Source: Arcobacter sp. (GTDB taxonomy: Bacteria; Campylobacterota; Campylobacteria; Campylobacterales; Arcobacteraceae). From it: a stretch of DNA of 64,000 bases. The position numbers and the translations under genes are program-made. This document shows, one piece after another, positions 25,337 to 34,614 of this stretch. Below the pieces are notes generated by a model. The model did no database searches and was not told where the DNA came from. It worked only from the letters and a program-made list of their open reading frames with translations. Numbering within the stretch: the first letter of the stretch is position 1; the number at the start of each line of letters is the position of its first letter. The stretch lies in contig PKUK01000002.1 of the NCBI GenBank assembly GCA_002869535.1, positions 186,001 to 250,000 of the forward strand, given 5' to 3'.

Positions 25337-26684
25337 TAATATTACATAAAACTTTCAACTTATACATTGTATAAAAATAAGCAAATATTGCAGCAGAATA
25401 AATCATAAAAAACATACCAACAAACAAATAGATGTAATCTAGTTCAAAATATTTAACAATAATATATGAAACCAATGTTTTAGCAATAATTTGTCTATAT
25501 ATTCCTATATAAAATATCATCTTAGGTTGTTTGATAGCTTGAAGTGTTGATACACAAACAAATAAAACAACATAAGCATAAAATATCCAAACTTCAACAA
25601 GTAAATAATCAAAGCCATATTGAACAACACCTATGTCATCATCAAATTGTGCAACTATGAGTTTCCCAAAAATATATAAGAAAATAATCCCAAAAGTTGA
25701 TATTATAAAGCCATATTTAAAAGCTAATAAAACAATCTCTTTTACTCTATTAAATTGTTTTGCACCATAATTATTTGAGACTAATGAAAGAACAGCAGTA
25801 CTTAGTCCAAGAGCTGGCAATAACATAAGTTGTTCTACTCTAAATCCAATTCCATATCCCGCTACTGCTTTATATCCATAATGTGTAACAAAATATGTAA
25901 GAATTATAGAACCAAAGGCCATTGTTAGCATATTGAGACTTGATGGGGTTCCTTGCTTGATAAAAGCCTTATAAACTCTAAAGTTGGGTAAATAGTACTC
26001 TAGCTTTTCAAAGTGTATAATCTTTGTTTGTAGGACTTTATAGAGCATATAAAACATATTTATAATTTGTATTAAAACAGTTGCAAAGGCAATACCTGCA
26101 ATTCCCATACCTGGAATAACCCAAAAACCATAGATAAACAAGGGATTTAATGCCAAGTTTGCAAAAAAACCAAAAATCAAAGAGTTTCTATATGTTTTTG
26201 TATCTCCCCTTGAAACTAGTATGGCATTTAATGAAAAGTTTGTCATAAAAAATACTGCACCTAAAAGTATAATATTCATATACTCTAAACATATTTCAAG
26301 GTATTTACCTTCAGCACCTAGGATTTTAAATAGCAATGGAGCAGTAAAGTATCCCATAATAGAAAAAAGAACTCCAAGAATAATTAAAAAGCTAATACCT
26401 TTGTGGGCATATATGGAGGCAAGATGATTTTTTTTTCTTCCAAAAGAGTTTCCAATAAGTGCTGTAATTGCAGATGAAAAACCATATCCAAAACCAATAA
26501 TTAAGAAAAATATCATAAAAGATAGGGATAAAGCAGCAATGGCTTGTGTTGAAATAAGTCCAGCATAAAATGTATCTACTACATTATACATGGTATTAAA
26601 AAACATACCAGTACTTGCTGGTATGGCTAACTCTTTTAAGAGTTTTGGAATTGGGGCTTCAAGCAAGTATTGCGTTTTATTCAA
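25329..26684 (-). CDS. MATE-family multidrug/Na+ antiporter
   Basis: This 451-residue protein has about twelve membrane helices in two related halves, the MATE fold. The N-terminus LLEAPIPKLLKELAIPASTG and FYAGLISTQAIAALSLSFM match the NorM/DinF group. The second half contains FIKQGTPSSLNMLTMAFGS. It exports cationic compounds in exchange for Na+ or H+; the substrate is unknown. It is convergent with the metal operon and upstream of nothing obviously related. Confidence 0.9.
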   Translation of the reverse strand: MNKTQYLLEAPIPKLLKELAIPASTGMFFNTMYNVVDTFYAGLISTQAIAALSLSFMIFFLIIGFGYGFSSAITALIGNSFGRKKNHLASIYAHKGISFLIILGVLFSIMGYFTAPLLFKILGAEGKYLEICLEYMNIILLGAVFFMTNFSLNAILVSRGDTKTYRNSLIFGFFANLALNPLFIYGFWVIPGMGIAGIAFATVLIQIINMFYMLYKVLQTKIIHFEKLEYYLPNFRVYKAFIKQGTPSSLNMLTMAFGSIILTYFVTHYGYKAVAGYGIGFRVEQLMLLPALGLSTAVLSLVSNNYGAKQFNRVKEIVLLAFKYGFIISTFGIIFLYIFGKLIVAQFDDDIGVVQYGFDYLLVEVWIFYAYVVLFVCVSTLQAIKQPKMIFYIGIYRQIIAKTLVSYIIVKYFELDYIYLFVGMFFMIYSAAIFAYFYTMYKLKVLCNIRV

Positions 26685-26716
26685 AAGTGTTCCTTACTTG
26701 AATTATATTATATAGT

Positions 26717-27979
26717 TTAGTCTTCGATTCTTATCATTACAGGTTTTATAGTAACAACTTTTGAGTTTTCTAATTGTGAAATCGCTTTGTGAATATTTTT
26801 TTCAATACAAGTATGCGTTGAAAGTAAAAGATGAGCACAAGTTTTATTAAATGGTTTTTGAATCATTTTTTCAATTGATATTTCATTTTCACCTAAAATA
26901 GTTGCAATTTTTGCTAAAACACCAACTTTATCTTCAATTCTTAGTCTCAAATAATATTTTGTTTCTATTTCATCTTTTGGCATAATTGTTAGGTTTTCTT
27001 TATTGTCACTCTCAAATCCTAACATTGGTGAACCTTTCCCACGTCGTGCGATATCTACGATATTTGCAATAACAGCACTAGCAGTTGCATCACCACCTGC
27101 ACCTGGTCCATAATACATAGTTTCACCAACCTTATCTCCAATTACAGAGATACCATTCATAACTCCATCAACCTTTGAAATCATCTCATCTTTTGAGATA
27201 AATACAGGATGAACTCTAAGTTCAATTTGACTTCCTATTTTTTTAGCGATAGTTAGAAGTTTAATTGTATAGTTAAACTCATTTGCAAAATCAATATCAG
27301 GAGTATCAATATCTTGAATACCTTCAATTAAGATATCTTCAGGTTTTGCATCAATACCATAAGCAATAGAACCTAAAATAAGAAGTTTATGTGCTGCATC
27401 AAAACCACCAACATCAAAAGTTGGATCAGCTTCTGCATAACCTAACTCTTGAGACTCTTTTAAAATAGTATCGTAGTCTACACCTTCATTTATCATTTTT
27501 GTAAGCATATAGTTACAAGTACCATTCATAATCCCTCTAATAGACTGAATATGATTAGCTGTCAATCCATCTCTTAAGGCATTAATAATTGGAATACCAC
27601 CAGCAACTGCTGCTTCATATTCAAAAGGAATATTTCCTGCAAGTTTTTCTAGGTCATATCTATGATAAGCAAGAAGTGCTTTATTAGCAGTAACTACTGA
27701 TTTACCCTTTAAAAGGGCTTTTTGTACGATTTCATAAGGTTTTTCAATTCCACCCATTAGTTCAACAATAATATCAATAGAGTCATCTTCTAAAACTTTA
27801 TCAATATCATTTGTTAATTCAATAGTTACATCTCTTTTTTTACTCAAATCGTTTACAACACCAATAGTAGGAACAATTTCAATACCAGCACGTGCGGTTA
27901 TAATATCTTTGTTATCTTTTAATATGTTTGCTACACTTGCACCAACAGTTCCTACACCAATAATTGCGACTTTTAACAT
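26717..27979 (-). CDS. hom: Homoserine dehydrogenase
   Basis: This 420-residue protein has an N-terminal Rossmann domain (VAIIGVGTVGASVANIL), the catalytic region with VVTANKALLAYH and GIMNGTCNYMLTKM, and an ELGYAEADPTFDV segment holding substrate residues. A C-terminal ACT domain (about 345-420, LRLRIEDKVGVLAKIATIL) senses amino acids. It converts aspartate semialdehyde to homoserine on the way to threonine and methionine. In Campylobacter, as I recall, hom is followed on the same strand by the aminotransferase now found at 29778. Here two foreign-looking genes lie between them. Confidence 0.95.
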   Translation of the reverse strand: MLKVAIIGVGTVGASVANILKDNKDIITARAGIEIVPTIGVVNDLSKKRDVTIELTNDIDKVLEDDSIDIIVELMGGIEKPYEIVQKALLKGKSVVTANKALLAYHRYDLEKLAGNIPFEYEAAVAGGIPIINALRDGLTANHIQSIRGIMNGTCNYMLTKMINEGVDYDTILKESQELGYAEADPTFDVGGFDAAHKLLILGSIAYGIDAKPEDILIEGIQDIDTPDIDFANEFNYTIKLLTIAKKIGSQIELRVHPVFISKDEMISKVDGVMNGISVIGDKVGETMYYGPGAGGDATASAVIANIVDIARRGKGSPMLGFESDNKENLTIMPKDEIETKYYLRLRIEDKVGVLAKIATILGENEISIEKMIQKPFNKTCAHLLLSTHTCIEKNIHKAISQLENSKVVTIKPVMIRIED

Positions 27980-27994
27980 TTTTATTAATCCTTC

Positions 27995-28426
27995 TTATAT
28001 TTCAATAGCAGTTGTATTATAAATTTTATGAGATAATGTAATGTGTTTAATTCTTTTGTTTAATAATCTTTTTTTTACCATACTATCACTAAATTTTTTA
28101 CATATAAATATGCATTTGTGTATATTTATACCTTGGTTTTCTAAAATTCTGTAAACATTAGATATTTGTTCAATAATCTCTTTTAATATATGATTTGTAA
28201 CTGTACCACATTTTATTTCAAGAAGTGTAATCTTATCATTCTTATGGATAATTAGACAGTCACAAAGCGTTGGTTCTATTGAACCAAATATTGATTTTTT
28301 CATTTTTAAGTCTTTTATTCCTAAATCTGGCTTGTATATTTGTTTAATATCTTTTTTACTTAGTTTACACGTATTATCTTTACATTCTGATGATGTATTA
28401 AATATTAAATTTAAAGTATTAATCAT
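27995..28426 (-). CDS. PD-(D/E)XK-like putative nuclease, partner of the ATPase
   Basis: This 143-residue protein is not a recognised family. Its middle reads EPTLCDCLIIHKNDKITLLE then IKCG. A strand with Asp56, a short turn, and Glu70-x-Lys72 is the core of PD-(D/E)XK nucleases, followed by a helix (HILKEIIEQISNVYRIL) as expected. The N-terminus has several cysteines (Cys15, Cys20) before the core. It overlaps the end of the upstream ATPase gene by 8 bases, so the two form one operon. An effector nuclease of a two-gene defence system is a reasonable guess. It could also be a DNA- or RNA-binding protein with a dead fold. Confidence 0.6.
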   Translation of the reverse strand: MINTLNLIFNTSSECKDNTCKLSKKDIKQIYKPDLGIKDLKMKKSIFGSIEPTLCDCLIIHKNDKITLLEIKCGTVTNHILKEIIEQISNVYRILENQGINIHKCIFICKKFSDSMVKKRLLNKRIKHITLSHKIYNTTAIEI

Positions 28427-29765
28427 TTTTATTTAATATTCTTTCATTTAATTCATCACTTCTATCTAAAAGTTCATCTAGAACTTCATCAAAATTATCA
28501 TTTGAAATACCAAATTTGTCTATTTCAAGTTTATTGACAGTTGTCTTTGTTTTTTCATTTTTAAATAAATAGGCTGAAACATCATCTTTTGATATTGCAA
28601 ATTCATTATCTTTTTCAATATTGTCTAACTTGATACAGTTATTAATTTCATTTAAAATATAATCACTATGTGTAGTTACTAAAACTTTTGCTCCTGAATT
28701 AGAAAGTAAGACAATAAATTTGGCCATTTGTATTTGTGCTTTTGGATGGAGGTGAGCTTCTGGTTCTTCTATAACAAAAAAAGTTTTAGAAATATCTTCT
28801 GTATTTTTTAAAAAAACAATAAAAGGTAAAGTTTCCAATGTTGCTGAAGAGGCTAAATGCAAATCTAACCTTGTATTATTTTTTGTTTTTAAGTAGAAGT
28901 TTTTATAATTATCATCCAATTTTTCTTCTTCAATTGAACCCTTTATTATATTTCTTTGTAAAAAGTCAATAAGAAGTGTTTGAAGTTTTTTATTATCTGG
29001 ATTGTCATGTTTAAAAATAGACAACCATTTAATATCTAATTTATTTGATCTAATATCAGAATAGTTTGTAATGAAATCTATCGTTGGTTTTGTAAGTCTT
29101 GCAGAGCTTGATTGTCCTTTATATTTGTCTCTTAATAATCCAGAGACAATTTCATCAAATGCTAAGATGAAACCTGTTCTTGAGGCTGGAAAATACTTTA
29201 TACCTGAATAGCTAGAAAGATTATTTTTAAAGTATAAGAATATTTTATCAAGTATGTTACTTAAAAGCATGTATATGATTAAATCGTCATCAACATCTTT
29301 TGTATCATTAAATATTTCAATTTCATATTGATTTTCTTGAAATAAATCAGCTAGATTTAAATTATTTTCATAAAATATTTTTTCTAAAACATTTGAATTA
29401 TTATTAAAACTTTTATTGATTAATTTTGTAAATAATGTATTTATTAAAAAATACATATGATTGATAAGATTATTAAAATCAGTTCTTTTATTTTCAAATG
29501 AAAAAATTACATGAGTAAATTTTCTATTTGTTTCTTTGATGTCTCTTCTTTCTATAATTGTTTCAATAAGAAACTTTGATTTTGGAAATAAAAGAAATAG
29601 AATTTCTTTTTCTTCAGGTTTCTCTTTTATTAAAGTTAAAAATTCATAAATAATGTGAGCCATATAACTCTTATGAGTAGAATTTTGTCCTACAAAAAGA
29701 GTTAAGTTTTTAACTTCAACTTCTGCTTCTTTTATATTTGCAAGATTTTCTACTCTAAGCTTCAT
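28419..29765 (-). CDS. OLD/AAA_15-like ABC-type ATPase, probable defence-system sensor
   Basis: This 448-residue protein opens KLRVENLANIKEAEVEVKNL, the strand of SMC/OLD-like ATPases. The P-loop is VGQNSTHKS (residues 25-33), where the usual Gly before Lys is His31, an odd but patterned change. The Walker B and signature region (about residue 330) read FFVIEEPEAHLHPKAQIQMA, then VLVTTHSDYILNEI (switch His). The middle (about 60-290) is unlike known domains. The C-terminal DNFDEVLDELLDRSDELNE resembles tails of antiphage ATPases. It heads a two-gene unit with the PD-(D/E)XK-like gene. Both are very AT-rich and sit between genes that are adjacent in relatives. A role in phage or plasmid defence is inferred. 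Confidence 0.75.
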   Translation of the reverse strand: MKLRVENLANIKEAEVEVKNLTLFVGQNSTHKSYMAHIIYEFLTLIKEKPEEKEILFLLFPKSKFLIETIIERRDIKETNRKFTHVIFSFENKRTDFNNLINHMYFLINTLFTKLINKSFNNNSNVLEKIFYENNLNLADLFQENQYEIEIFNDTKDVDDDLIIYMLLSNILDKIFLYFKNNLSSYSGIKYFPASRTGFILAFDEIVSGLLRDKYKGQSSSARLTKPTIDFITNYSDIRSNKLDIKWLSIFKHDNPDNKKLQTLLIDFLQRNIIKGSIEEEKLDDNYKNFYLKTKNNTRLDLHLASSATLETLPFIVFLKNTEDISKTFFVIEEPEAHLHPKAQIQMAKFIVLLSNSGAKVLVTTHSDYILNEINNCIKLDNIEKDNEFAISKDDVSAYLFKNEKTKTTVNKLEIDKFGISNDNFDEVLDELLDRSDELNERILNKND

Positions 29766-29777
29766 TATTTATATCTC

Positions 29778-30986
29778 CTATAAACTATTTAAATATTTTT
29801 TTATATTTTTTGCTGCTTGTCTAATTCTTTTTTCATTTTCAATTAAAGCAATTCTTACATATTGGTCACCATATTGTCCAAATCCAATACCAGGACTAAC
29901 TGCTACTTTTGCTTCTGTAAGAAGTTGTTTAGAAAATTCCATACTTCCAAGATGTGCAGCTTTTTCAGGGATTTTTGCCCAAATAAACATAGAAGCATTT
30001 GGTTTATTCATTTTCCATCCAGCATCTTTAAATGCTTCAAGCATAACATCTCTTCTATAATTATATTTTGCAATATGCTCTGCAACACAATCTTGTGGAC
30101 CATCAAGGGCAATAGTTGCTGCAACTTGAATAGGTGTAAACATTCCATAGTCAAGCCATGACTTGATTCTTTTTAAAGCACCTATTAGTTTCTCATTTCC
30201 AACCATGAAACCAACTCTCCATCCTGCCATATTGTATGATTTACTTAAAGTAAATGATTCAACAGCAACATCAAGTGCACCTTCAGCTTGGAAAATTGAC
30301 GGAGTTGTATATCCATCAAAAGTGATATCAGCATAAGCAATATCAGAGATAATATAAAATCTCTCTTTTTTAGCAAGGTCAACTAATCTTTGGTAAAACT
30401 CAGGTCTAACTGTTGCACAAGATGGGTTATGTGGGAAGTTAACTAAAACATATTTTACTTTTGGAATAGACTCTTTTAATGTTTTATTTAATCTTTCGAA
30501 AAATAACTCTTCATCTACTTCAAAACCTTCACCAAATGGTAATTCAAAATTATGAATAGCAGCACCTGCTAACATAAATGCATAAGAGTGAATAGGGTAT
30601 GTAGGGTCTGGAACAACAGCCACATCTCCAACATTTACAATAGCTTGTACTAAGTGAACATATCCCTCTTTACTTCCCATTGTAGCAACGGCATGTTTAT
30701 CTGGGTCTAAATAATCTACACCATATTTTCTTTTGTACCAATTACAAATAGCAAGTCTAAGTTTATAAATACCAGCACTTGCACTATAGCCATGGTTTTT
30801 TGACTTATCAGCTGTCTCTTTTAATTTATCTATAATATGTTGAGGTGCAGGACCATCTGGATTTCCCATTGAGAAATCTATGATATCTTCACCTTTTCTT
30901 CTAGCTTCCATTTTTATATTATTAACTTCAGCAAACACATAGTTTGGAAGTCTTTTCATTCTTTCAAATTCAATTTCGGGGAACAC
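29778..30986 (-). CDS. Class I/II aminotransferase (AlaC / LL-DAP aminotransferase-like)
   Basis: This 402-residue PLP enzyme of fold type I has the PLP lysine in SFTLSKSYNMAGWRVGF. The cofactor phosphate region is VATMGSKEGYVHL, the VNFPHNPSCATV motif follows, and the C-terminal Arg lies in QYVRIALIEN. The start MFPEIEFERMKRLPNYVFAE resembles alanine and LL-diaminopimelate aminotransferases of this phylum. The substrate (pyruvate/alanine, aspartate or LL-diaminopimelate) is not fixed. It belongs to the hom-rpmE gene block. Confidence 0.88.
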   Translation of the reverse strand: MFPEIEFERMKRLPNYVFAEVNNIKMEARRKGEDIIDFSMGNPDGPAPQHIIDKLKETADKSKNHGYSASAGIYKLRLAICNWYKRKYGVDYLDPDKHAVATMGSKEGYVHLVQAIVNVGDVAVVPDPTYPIHSYAFMLAGAAIHNFELPFGEGFEVDEELFFERLNKTLKESIPKVKYVLVNFPHNPSCATVRPEFYQRLVDLAKKERFYIISDIAYADITFDGYTTPSIFQAEGALDVAVESFTLSKSYNMAGWRVGFMVGNEKLIGALKRIKSWLDYGMFTPIQVAATIALDGPQDCVAEHIAKYNYRRDVMLEAFKDAGWKMNKPNASMFIWAKIPEKAAHLGSMEFSKQLLTEAKVAVSPGIGFGQYGDQYVRIALIENEKRIRQAAKNIKKYLNSL

Positions 30987-30988
30987 AT

Positions 30989-31810
30989 TTACTCCTTGAT
31001 TAATACACTTAATCCACGCTTTATATTAAATAGCGTGTATAAGTCTGTTATTTTTATATATTTTGTATTTTCTGGTATAGAAAGTGTTATACTTCTATAA
31101 ACTTTTTCCTCTTTTGAAACCTTTAGTATATTCAAGTGTTCATCATAAAAAACAACATAAGGTAACCATCTATTTAGTGTTCTACTTACTATGTATATTT
31201 TACTTGCTTTATCAACTCGTATAAAGTAAGGAGATAAAGGTTTTGAAAAAACTACTTTTTCATTATTTGTGATATATGTTGCATCAAATAAAGAAGCATT
31301 TGTAGTATCTAGTTCATAAGTCCATTTATCATTATTTCCTTTTGTTATATCCAATACTCTACAGTCATGTTGAAATAACTCATTTGATAATACCAAAGGG
31401 TCAATGGCGGCTTCTGTTTTCAACTTTATTGTCCAAGTTAAACTTTCACTTCCATCATATATTGTGTGTTTTGTAAAATAGTAGTAATAACCTAGTGATT
31501 TTAGAGTATATTTTAATATCTTAAATGATTTTACAGGATTACTATTTATTTTAAAAGTAACTTCTATATTTTTAGGATTGTTGAATGCTAAGTTTAAAAG
31601 TCCATTATCTTTTAAAGTTTTTAATATAGTTTGATAATTGAGTCCATCTACTGTTGTGTATTGGTACTCTTTTTTAAAGATAAAATTTATTAAATTTTTA
31701 TGTGTTAGATAGTTTTGTGTACCTATAAAGTTTTCAATCTTTTGATTTAATAGCTCATTTGCATTTAAACTTATTACTAAAAAAATAGAAATTAAAATTT
31801 TTTTTATCAT
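30989..31810 (-). CDS. Conserved periplasmic protein of unknown function
   Basis: This 273-residue protein has a signal peptide (MIKKILISIFLVISLNANEL). The rest is a mixed alpha/beta sequence with aromatic-rich strands (for example YYFTKHTIYDGSESLTW) and no motif I recognise. Its place between the aminotransferase and rlmB equals the position of a periplasmic protein in the same Campylobacter block. It probably acts at the cell envelope. It starts 11 bases after the rlmB stop and ends two bases before the aminotransferase start. Confidence 0.7.
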   Translation of the reverse strand: MIKKILISIFLVISLNANELLNQKIENFIGTQNYLTHKNLINFIFKKEYQYTTVDGLNYQTILKTLKDNGLLNLAFNNPKNIEVTFKINSNPVKSFKILKYTLKSLGYYYYFTKHTIYDGSESLTWTIKLKTEAAIDPLVLSNELFQHDCRVLDITKGNNDKWTYELDTTNASLFDATYITNNEKVVFSKPLSPYFIRVDKASKIYIVSRTLNRWLPYVVFYDEHLNILKVSKEEKVYRSITLSIPENTKYIKITDLYTLFNIKRGLSVLIKE

Positions 31811-31821
31811 TATCTTCTCTT

Positions 31822-32514
31822 TTATTTCATTAAATTATATATTAAAATACCAGCTGCAACAGACACATTTAAAGAATCAAAATTGTTTTCCATACCTATT
31901 GAAACTTTTAAATCCAATTTACTAATAATCTTATTAGATAAACCTTCCCCTTCACTTCCTAGAAAAAGTGCAACTTTATCCTCTTTTGTGATGGTTCCAT
32001 ATTTTTTTAAATCTGTACCATTCATAGTTGCACCAATAAGTGCATAACCACACTGCTTTAACTCATTTGCAAGATCCAAAGAGTTTGGATACAAAGAAAA
32101 TGGCATGTCTAGCATAGCACCAGAACTAGTTCGTATAACACCTGATTCATTCAGTGATTTTACTCCAGAAGCAACTATTCCATCAACACCTAGTGCGTAA
32201 GCAGTTCTTGTGATTGCTCCAATGTTACCCACATCTGTAAGACCATCAAGCACTACTATAAAATTGTTTTGTTTCATTTCGTTTATTGGAGTGTAATCGA
32301 ACTCTTCTTTTAGTTTTAGAAAAAATCCTTGATGATTCCCACCTTTTGCCAAAGATTGGGCTTTTTTATTGTCAAGTCTGATTATTTTTTTACCAAGTTT
32401 TAAAAACTTTGAAAAAATCTTTTTATCTAATTCTTTAGAAAACATAACCTCTTCAATGATTGAAGGATGATTCTCTAAAACGTATAAAACTATTTGTTTG
32501 CCATATATTATCAT
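31822..32514 (-). CDS. rlmB: SpoU-family 23S rRNA ribose methyltransferase (RlmB-like)
   Basis: This 230-residue protein has an N-terminal RNA-binding (L30e-like) part and a C-terminal SPOUT knot. The three motifs are present: VLDGLTDVGNIGAITRTAYA (motif 1, with the catalytic Arg), VALFLGSEGEGLS (motif 2) and IGMENNFDSLNVSVAAGILI (motif 3). It methylates the 2'-O of a guanosine, in RlmB G2251 of 23S rRNA. Another SpoU target cannot be excluded, but the gene order fits RlmB. Confidence 0.88.
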   Translation of the reverse strand: MIIYGKQIVLYVLENHPSIIEEVMFSKELDKKIFSKFLKLGKKIIRLDNKKAQSLAKGGNHQGFFLKLKEEFDYTPINEMKQNNFIVVLDGLTDVGNIGAITRTAYALGVDGIVASGVKSLNESGVIRTSSGAMLDMPFSLYPNSLDLANELKQCGYALIGATMNGTDLKKYGTITKEDKVALFLGSEGEGLSNKIISKLDLKVSIGMENNFDSLNVSVAAGILIYNLMK

Positions 32515-32603
32515 AGGGGGATTCTATCCAAAATATGTTGATAATTATCTTTTGTATAAGTATATTTTTATTTAATAGTTATTCTAGTGTAAAATTGTGA
32601 TGA

Positions 32604-33419
32604 TTAATTTTTGTCTAAAAGTTTTTGATAGATATCTTTAATCTTTTCACCTGTTATTTTTGCAAGGAGTTTTGCTTTTACTTTTGGTGGTAAATCAAGC
32701 TCTTGAATGTCACTTAGTCCTAAGTTTTTACCAGAAGTCTTAATAGGTTCAATTATGACAACCCATTCACCTCTTATATTTGTGTCTTTAAGGTTTTTGT
32801 ATAGATTTATTGAGCTATCTTTGAAAGTTGTTTGGTATTGTTTTGTTAACTCTTTTGCTAAAAAAACAGTTCTATTTTCATCAATATCTTTTAACTCTTC
32901 TAAAAGTTTTAAAAGTCTATGTGGAGATTCGTATAAAATTGGTAGAATCTCACTATTCATTACTTTTTGTAGTTTCTCTTTTCGATCAGTTCCCTTATGG
33001 GCTAAGAAACCAAAAAAAGTAAATTCAGTATGCTCAAATCCACTCATGGCAAAAGCTGTTAAAACTGCATTTGCTCCGGGAATCACATCATATTTTATAT
33101 CATTTTGTATAGCAAACTCTACTAAGCTAGCTCCTGGGTCTGAAACACAAGGCATACCTGCATCACTTACGTATACAATATTTTTATCAAAATCATCTTT
33201 ACTAAGAGTTTTTAAAACTTGTTGTTCATTATGTGAATGAAATGATTTAAAATCTGTACAAGGGAAAGTTAGGTTGTATTTTGAAGCAAAAAGTGTTAGA
33301 AGTTTTTTTGTGACTCGTGTATCTTCACAAAAAATTAGTTCCGCTTCCAATAGGGCATCAAGTGCACGCTTAGAGATATCTTCTAAGTTTCCTATTGGTG
33401 TTGGAACTAAAGTAAGCAT
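32604..33419 (-). CDS. rsmI: 16S rRNA (cytidine(1402)-2'-O)-methyltransferase RsmI
   Basis: This 271-residue protein of the tetrapyrrole-methylase fold begins LTLVPTPIGNLEDISKRALD, with the RsmI signatures CEDTRVTKKLL, VSDAGMPCVSDPGASLV and PGANAVLTAFAMSG. FFGFLAHKG and ESPHRLLKLLEEL follow. It methylates C1402 of 16S rRNA together with RsmH. It directly precedes (on the minus strand, follows) rpmE in the ribosome-maturation block. Confidence 0.95.
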   Translation of the reverse strand: MLTLVPTPIGNLEDISKRALDALLEAELIFCEDTRVTKKLLTLFASKYNLTFPCTDFKSFHSHNEQQVLKTLSKDDFDKNIVYVSDAGMPCVSDPGASLVEFAIQNDIKYDVIPGANAVLTAFAMSGFEHTEFTFFGFLAHKGTDRKEKLQKVMNSEILPILYESPHRLLKLLEELKDIDENRTVFLAKELTKQYQTTFKDSSINLYKNLKDTNIRGEWVVIIEPIKTSGKNLGLSDIQELDLPPKVKAKLLAKITGEKIKDIYQKLLDKN

Positions 33420-33435
33420 AATAAGACTTGTGGTC

Positions 33436-33636
33436 TTATTTTTGTGCGTATTTAGCTTTGAATTTTTCTACTCTACCAGCAGCATCAACGATTTTTTGCT
33501 CACCTGTGAAGAATGGGTGACAAGCTGAACAAATATCAATTCTTAATGTTTCAACATTTGATCTAGTTTCAAAAGTGTTACCACAAGAACAAGTTATAGT
33601 ACAAGCTTTATAGTCTGGGTGAATTTCTTTTCTCAC
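33436..33636 (-). CDS. rpmE: Ribosomal protein L31, zinc-binding (C+) type
   Basis: This 66-residue protein has [18 protein letters not shown] and [13 protein letters not shown]. The Cys residues and CxxC pair form the zinc ribbon of C+-type L31, and HPFFTGxQ is universal in the family. It is part of the large-subunit central protuberance and can act as a zinc store in some bacteria. It starts behind an AAAAGGAAAC ribosome site. The region upstream holds its own promoter and a hairpin leader. Confidence 0.96.
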   Translation of the reverse strand: MRKEIHPDYKACTITCSCGNTFETRSNVETLRIDICSACHPFFTGEQKIVDAAGRVEKFKAKYAQK

Positions 33637-33667
33637 TTTGTTTCCTTTTAATTATGTAATATGTAAC

Positions 33668-33727
33668 AAAAGGTCGCGTCTCATTTGTCGCCCTTTATTA
33701 AATATTTAAAATAAGATTGGGATTATA
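33668..33727 (-). promoter_or_regulatory. rpmE promoter and leader hairpin
   Basis: On the minus strand a TATAAT box (complement of 33722-33727) overlaps the miaA stop and gives a leader of about 80 bases. In it AAAGG-GCG and CGC-GA-CCTTT pair to form a hairpin (33668-33696). It could be a terminator for miaA transcripts or a site for autoregulation by L31. I cannot decide which. Confidence 0.35.
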
Positions 33728-34601
33728 CTGTAAAATACTTAAGAATATCTGAATTTAAGTTCTCTATAATATTGGTTTCTTGGCTTTTATTAAATTGTGA
33801 TTTATTAAAGGTAGTTTGTCTTTTAGCCAGTTTTGCTGTGTTTAGAGCTACCTTTTCTTCTAATTGTTCTTTTGTAAGTTTGCCATCAAGATATTCTAAG
33901 GTTTCAATAATGCCAATAGAACTCATGGCATTTGGCTTTCTTGTATATTTTTTTTCTAAAAACAAAACTTCATCAATAACCCCATCTTTTATCATCTGTT
34001 TTGTACGAAGTGCTATTCTTTTTTTAAGTTCTTCTTTTTCCCAATGGATTTCAAAAAGTTTAAGCTCAGGAGATATTGGTTTTTTGGGATTTTCTAAAAA
34101 ATACTGAGTAGGAGTTAATCCACTCTTTCTATAGATAGAATAGGCTTTTTGTATTCTATACTTGTCATTTGAAGCGATTTTTTCCATATGTTTTTTATCT
34201 AACTCAAAAAGTAATTTATAAATCTTCTCGTGGGGCATATCAAGTTCTACATCTTCACCAACACCTTGGCTTATTCCTTCAATTAGAATCTTTAGGTAAA
34301 AGCCAGTACCACCTACGATGATAAGATTTTTATCATTTTTAGTGGCATATTTCTTAGCTTTTTTATAGCAATCTAGGAATTCAACCACATCAAACTTCTC
34401 ATTTACAAAAACTTCATCTATACCAAAATGTATGATTCCCTCACGCTCTTTAAGTGTAGGTTTCGCTGAAGCTATATCTATCTCTTTATAAACTGAAAGT
34501 GAATCAAGAGATAATATTATAGAGTTTGTTTTGTGGGCTATATCTATTGATAAGCCCGTTTTACCAGAAGCTGTTGCCCCTATGATTGCTATTTCTTTCA
34601 T
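33723..34601 (-). CDS. miaA: tRNA dimethylallyltransferase MiaA
   Basis: This 292-residue protein begins with the P-loop IAIIGATASGKTGLSIDIA. It then has SLDSLSVYKEIDIASAKPT, GGTGFYLKILIEGI and the C-terminal MSSIGIIETLEYL (variant of the usual AIGYKE motif) and LAKRQTTF (RQxxW-like, here with Phe). MiaA adds an isopentenyl-type group to N6 of A37 in tRNAs reading U-starting codons. The first gene of this group, the GNAT-nitrilase protein, lies 13 bases upstream. Confidence 0.93.
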   Translation of the reverse strand: MKEIAIIGATASGKTGLSIDIAHKTNSIILSLDSLSVYKEIDIASAKPTLKEREGIIHFGIDEVFVNEKFDVVEFLDCYKKAKKYATKNDKNLIIVGGTGFYLKILIEGISQGVGEDVELDMPHEKIYKLLFELDKKHMEKIASNDKYRIQKAYSIYRKSGLTPTQYFLENPKKPISPELKLFEIHWEKEELKKRIALRTKQMIKDGVIDEVLFLEKKYTRKPNAMSSIGIIETLEYLDGKLTKEQLEEKVALNTAKLAKRQTTFNKSQFNKSQETNIIENLNSDILKYFTV

Positions 34602-34614
34602 AACCTTTGATTTC

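Noticed and set aside
26221-26427. Plus-strand ORF inside the MATE gene
   Set aside because: It is antisense to a conserved transmembrane region, with no ribosome site and no family features.
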